From assembly GCA_016934075.1 (NCBI GenBank), contig JAFGTN010000407.1, forward strand, positions 1 through 42,367: a stretch of 42,367 nt of DNA. Direction: 5' to 3'. A program made the position numbers and the translations under genes. Shown here one piece after another: positions 38,855 through 42,367 of this stretch. The notes beneath the pieces are model-generated. The model did not search any database. It had not been told where the DNA came from and saw nothing but the letters and a program-made list of their open reading frames with translations. Each line of letters starts with the position of its first letter. The stretch's first letter is position 1. The DNA is from Pirellulales bacterium. Lineage in GTDB: Bacteria > Planctomycetota > Planctomycetia > Pirellulales > Thermoguttaceae.

Positions 38855-39916
38855 TCATGATTTCCTTTGCGCCATGGAACGAGCGATCTCGGTAAGCCGC
38901 TCCCGCAACGGTTGGGGCAATGCGGCAATGCTATCCACTGCTTGCTCGACAAGATCTTCGGTTCGTTGAGCCGCAAGTTCGATGATATTGTATTTCTGAT
39001 ACAAATCGATAAGCCAGTTTACATCTTTGTCAGAGGTTTCGTCTCGTGGGAGGTCTAAAACATCATAAAGTCGTTTTCGTTCTTCATGATTACACTGTTC
39101 CGCTGTGGCTACGGCCAGCCAGGTGCGTTTGCCCTCACGAATGTCGGAGCCGATTTGCGTGCGCCCCTTGCCTGGAGTGAGATCAAGGGAGTCGTCGACA
39201 ATCTGATATGCCAGACCCGTGGCATTAGCGTAGGACACGAGACTTTGGCGAATCGTATCCGATCCATCGGCAATAATGGCGCCGCCCAGCAACGCCGATA
39301 TCCAACATTGCCCCGTTTTCATTATCGCGATGGACTCGCAATCAGATAAACGCATCTCACGGCGATTTTCGCCCGCCAGGTCGCTGGCTTGCCCCCTTCC
39401 CAGCACGAGCATGGTATTATTCAACAGACCGAGAAGCTGCAGTATCTTAGCGTTACAGAGCCCGTTGCCGCTAGAGGTCAGCAAAACAGAATAGGTTTTG
39501 GCCGCGAGAAAATCACCTATGTTGATACCATGTGCAAAGCCGTAGCGTGCCCACACGGCGGGACGATTCCGCCTCGTTCGGTCGCCGTCTTCCAGATCGT
39601 CGTGTACCAGCAAGAATTGGTGTAAGATTTCGACCGAGAGCGCGTAAGGCAATGCGAGATCTCGCGTCGCTCCCAATCCTTCTGCCACCAACAAACAAAG
39701 TGCGCCGCGTAGGCGCTTCCCGCGATGGACCGACTCGGAACTATCTAATCCCAGCGCGTAGCGCAGCCCCTCTGTGAGCACGGGAGTCTCCGGCTCCCGT
39801 GCTATATAATCTTGTAAAGCAGATTCCGTTAAATCTACATACTCGCGGAGAAAATCTGGCAGCATCGCATCTCCAATGGTTGGCGCAAGACTATGGATCA
39901 ATGCTTGAGTAGTCAT
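38855..39916 (-). CDS. Polyprenyl synthetase family protein (GGPP/FPP synthase-type)
   Basis: LRGALCLLVAEG, LLVHDDLEDGDRTRRNRPAVWARYG (first Asp-rich motif), LAYQIVDDSLDLTPGKGRTQIGSDIREGKRT (second Asp-rich motif). Confidence 0.92.
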   Translation of the reverse strand: MTTQALIHSLAPTIGDAMLPDFLREYVDLTESALQDYIAREPETPVLTEGLRYALGLDSSESVHRGKRLRGALCLLVAEGLGATRDLALPYALSVEILHQFLLVHDDLEDGDRTRRNRPAVWARYGFAHGINIGDFLAAKTYSVLLTSSGNGLCNAKILQLLGLLNNTMLVLGRGQASDLAGENRREMRLSDCESIAIMKTGQCWISALLGGAIIADGSDTIRQSLVSYANATGLAYQIVDDSLDLTPGKGRTQIGSDIREGKRTWLAVATAEQCNHEERKRLYDVLDLPRDETSDKDVNWLIDLYQKYNIIELAAQRTEDLVEQAVDSIAALPQPLRERLTEIARSMAQRKS

Positions 39917-40145
39917 GAAACCGTTTCTAATCATATCATCCTGCAAGAAGTGCCACAAGCCGACACATTGCGACGAACCCGTTCGGCAAGATCACAATCG
40001 ACCGGAACCTGTATTTGCCAGGTGATACGCTTGATGAGAAATCTCTTAAGAAACGCAAGATTTTTACACTTTGATCATAATTTAAGCGTCGTAACCTCAA
40101 AGGTGTAAGGCCAAGGCAAATCGTGTCGGCATCTTGTACAGGTTG

Positions 40146-40286
40146 CTAGTTCCACTGTTTGAGTTACGTTCGTAGTTCCGCCTTCAGGCGGCAAACGCCT
40201 TACCATGAAGATTTAAGATGCCCTATATCCCGCCTTAAGGCGGTACTACAAGCGGCAAATAGTCGTAACTCAAACAGTCGAACTAG
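40146..40286. repeat. Nested inverted-repeat element, MITE-like
   Basis: Outer arms CTAGTTCCACTGTTTGAGTTACG / CGTAACTCAAACAGTCGAACTAG (22/23 match) around inner palindromes CCGCCTTCAGGCGG and CCGCCTTAAGGCGG. Confidence 0.8.
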
Positions 40287-40471
40287 TGAATCCGAATTTT
40301 GAGCAAGAAGCCCCCCATAAGCGGCATCCGTGACGATTCAGGTCGACGCTATTCTTTGGTGTAAAAGCTTATCGTAATTATTTACGTTTGAAGACCACAA
40401 ACGACAAGGTATGAGTGTAATGTGGGCTGATCCCAAACAACCAAACATGCTTCTCTAAAGCTGCCGGTTCC

Positions 40472-40714
40472 ATGTCCCAAATCAACCGCCGCGCTTTCTT
40501 AAAAACTACTCGGAAAACAAGGCAATCTCATTCGGAAATATTTAATCCGCTCATTGTGTTTGTGTCAGCAAAAACAAATTGTGGACTATGGTTGCATCGA
40601 GATGTCTTTCGTGCAATATTGGATAGAAGTGTACGACTCCTGGAAACTGTACCGAGCATGTTTGATGTTCGTTGGCGCCAGATCTCCAGGAAATGGAATC
40701 GCCATTTACCGTAA
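40472..40714 (+). pseudogene. Possible fossil 5' end of a TAT-leader oxidoreductase-type gene
   Basis: ATGTCCCAAATCAACCGCCGCGCTTTCTTAAAA = MSQINRRAFLKTT (twin-arginine start), very like MPEMNRRQFLNRS at 42124, but the leader collapses into unrecognisable sequence. Confidence 0.3.
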
Positions 40715-40760
40715 CGAATGGACCAACATTGAAACGATGCTATCCCGATAGTTTTGTTCT

Positions 40761-41948
40761 ATGAAGAGTGCTAAATCAAAGCAGCGGCGATCGGTGGGAG
40801 TATTCTTGGAGGTCGGTCGCGCTGCCATGCGCAAAGTCGTCAGCGGCGTCATGGAGTTTGCCCATCAACGCGGCAACTGGAACGTTTGCATTCCGGAGAG
40901 TCGCAGTAGCAGTTCTCTGGAAACCATGCTTGAAGGGCACTGGGACGGGGTGATCGTGGGTTTCGACGATCCGCACGGGCCCGAACTGCTGCGGCTGTCG
41001 GTGCCGTTGGTCGGAGTCGGCGGAGGCTATGGCTGGTTTCGATCGAGCATGAAAATCCCCTACGTGGGAACCGACAATACGGCCGTTTCGCAACTGGCGG
41101 CGGACCACCTGCTGGAACGCGGTTTTGTGCATTTCGCCTACTGCGGTTACAGTCCCACGCCCGTCAACGGTTGTTCCGAAAGACGGGAACGCGCCTTCCA
41201 CGAGGCGATTTGTCGGGCTGGACATACTTGCACCGTCAAAAACATTCCGGACACGGCCTCGAACACTTGGGAAAGTCTGTCAGCCGAGTTGGCCGATTGG
41301 CTCTCCAGTCTACCTCGTCCATTGGGGATTATGACCAGCAATGATGCGCGCGCTCTTCAGATTATCGAAGCCTGCCGGATGGCGGGACTGCGCGTACCGG
41401 AAGACGTGGCTGTGGTCGGTGTCGACAACGAGGAGGCTGTTTGCCCGTTTTCCGATCCGCCTTTAACGAGCGTCAATCAAGGCGCGCAGCAGACAGGCTA
41501 TGAAGCAGCTCTTTTGTTGGATCGATGTATGGATGGTGAGTCTGTGGCACCAGGTAAGCGTTTGGTGTTGCCGGTGGGGATTGTCACCCGCGGATCCACC
41601 GAGGTTCTCGCGGTCGACGACAACGACGTGGCCTCTGCCCTGCAATTCATCAGCAAGCATGCTTGTCGGCGGATCGGACTGGACGACGTAAGCGGGGCAA
41701 TCGGCACGACGAATTCGACCCTTCGACGGCGGTTCAAAGCCATCCTGGGGCGTACGGTCCACGAGGAAATACAGCGCGTTCGCATCGAGCGTGCCAAGCG
41801 ATTCCTGATCTCCACCGACTGGACCTTCCGCCAGGTCGCCCGCGAGTCCGGATTCTGCTCGGTGCAGCACATGACCACGCGATTGCGTCAAGCCACCGGC
41901 CACACGCCGCGCGTGTATCGCCAACGATACGCCACGCCGGCTTCGTAG
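40761..41948 (+). CDS. XylR-type regulator: LacI-like sugar-binding domain plus AraC HTH
   Basis: RPLGIMTSNDARALQIIEACRMAGLRVPEDVAVVGVDNEEAVCPFSDPPLTSVNQ; HTH TNSTLRRRFKAILGRTVHEEIQRVRIERAKRFLISTDWTFRQVARESGF. Confidence 0.93.
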   Translation: MKSAKSKQRRSVGVFLEVGRAAMRKVVSGVMEFAHQRGNWNVCIPESRSSSSLETMLEGHWDGVIVGFDDPHGPELLRLSVPLVGVGGGYGWFRSSMKIPYVGTDNTAVSQLAADHLLERGFVHFAYCGYSPTPVNGCSERRERAFHEAICRAGHTCTVKNIPDTASNTWESLSAELADWLSSLPRPLGIMTSNDARALQIIEACRMAGLRVPEDVAVVGVDNEEAVCPFSDPPLTSVNQGAQQTGYEAALLLDRCMDGESVAPGKRLVLPVGIVTRGSTEVLAVDDNDVASALQFISKHACRRIGLDDVSGAIGTTNSTLRRRFKAILGRTVHEEIQRVRIERAKRFLISTDWTFRQVARESGFCSVQHMTTRLRQATGHTPRVYRQRYATPAS

Positions 41949-42123
41949 CCGATGTTCTTTTCACGCAACAGTTTGCAGTATTTTTGTACGTTGACGTCGC
42001 GATAATGGACACCTTATAGTGAAGTATGCTGGGTTATCACCCGGCTATTCATGTTCGCTGAACCTTTTAGCGCCGGATTACACCCGGTCTATAGAGGCTA
42101 CCCCCCAAAAAGGACCGGCTTCC

Positions 42124-42367
42124 ATGCCAGAAATGAACCGACGACAGTTTCTCAACCGCTCGCGAACCACTACGCTCGGTCTGTCCGCGGGCGCAACAAT
42201 TCTTGCTAACGCTCAATCTGTCCATGCCACCCCCGCCAACGACCGGCTTGTGCTGGGAATGATCGGCATAGGCGGAGGGCGTGGCCACACACTGGCAATG
42301 GGATTTCTCGACCGCGACGATTGCGAGATCGGCTACGTTTGCGACGTGGACCGAAGTCTGCATGAGC
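42124..42367 (+). CDS. Gfo/Idh/MocA-family oxidoreductase with TAT leader (partial, runs off the window)
   Basis: MPEMNRRQFLNRSRTTTLGLSAGATILANAQSVHATPANDRLVLGMIGIGGGRGHTLAMGFLDRDDCEIGYVCDVDRSL: TAT leader then Rossmann start. Confidence 0.88.
   Translation, partial: MPEMNRRQFLNRSRTTTLGLSAGATILANAQSVHATPANDRLVLGMIGIGGGRGHTLAMGFLDRDDCEIGYVCDVDRSLHE

Overview
The window is chromosomal DNA from what looks like a planctomycete. The lineage call rests on a DUF1559 pseudopilin-like protein, a PEP-CTERM protein, an N-terminal 'LEDRRMLS' motif, a sulfatase, Sel1 repeats and XylR-type regulators. All calls come from reading the sequence and the supplied ORFs; no search was run. Left part (1-5.6 kb): the 5' part of a minus-strand beta-propeller glycosidase-like gene missing from the ORF track, a nuclease-helicase DUF2075 protein, and clpX. 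Middle (6-29 kb): a carbohydrate/sulfatase accessory region with a PEP-CTERM protein, a Sel1-repeat protein, a decayed glycosidase-like pseudogene, a GH5-like enzyme, a LuxR-type response regulator, a GH36-like protein that seems to lack its acid/base segment, a XylR/AraC regulator, a TAT-exported Ntn-hydrolase-like protein, DUF1559 + lipoprotein + sulfatase, a large NPCBM glycosidase-like protein, and a giant PKD/beta-helix/dockerin protein carrying an in-frame palindromic repeat. 29-33 kb: an orphan ModA-like binding protein with a structured leader, paired with a hybrid histidine kinase. The most notable region (33-40 kb) encodes a polyprenyl synthase, a geranylgeranyl-reductase-like protein, an RND/MMPL exporter, a tocopherol-cyclase-family protein and a UbiA prenyltransferase. 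This is a candidate chromanol/prenylquinone lipid pathway in a non-photosynthetic lineage. Several palindromic repeat elements (REP/MITE-like) are scattered through the window. No CRISPR, rRNA or complete tRNA was seen.
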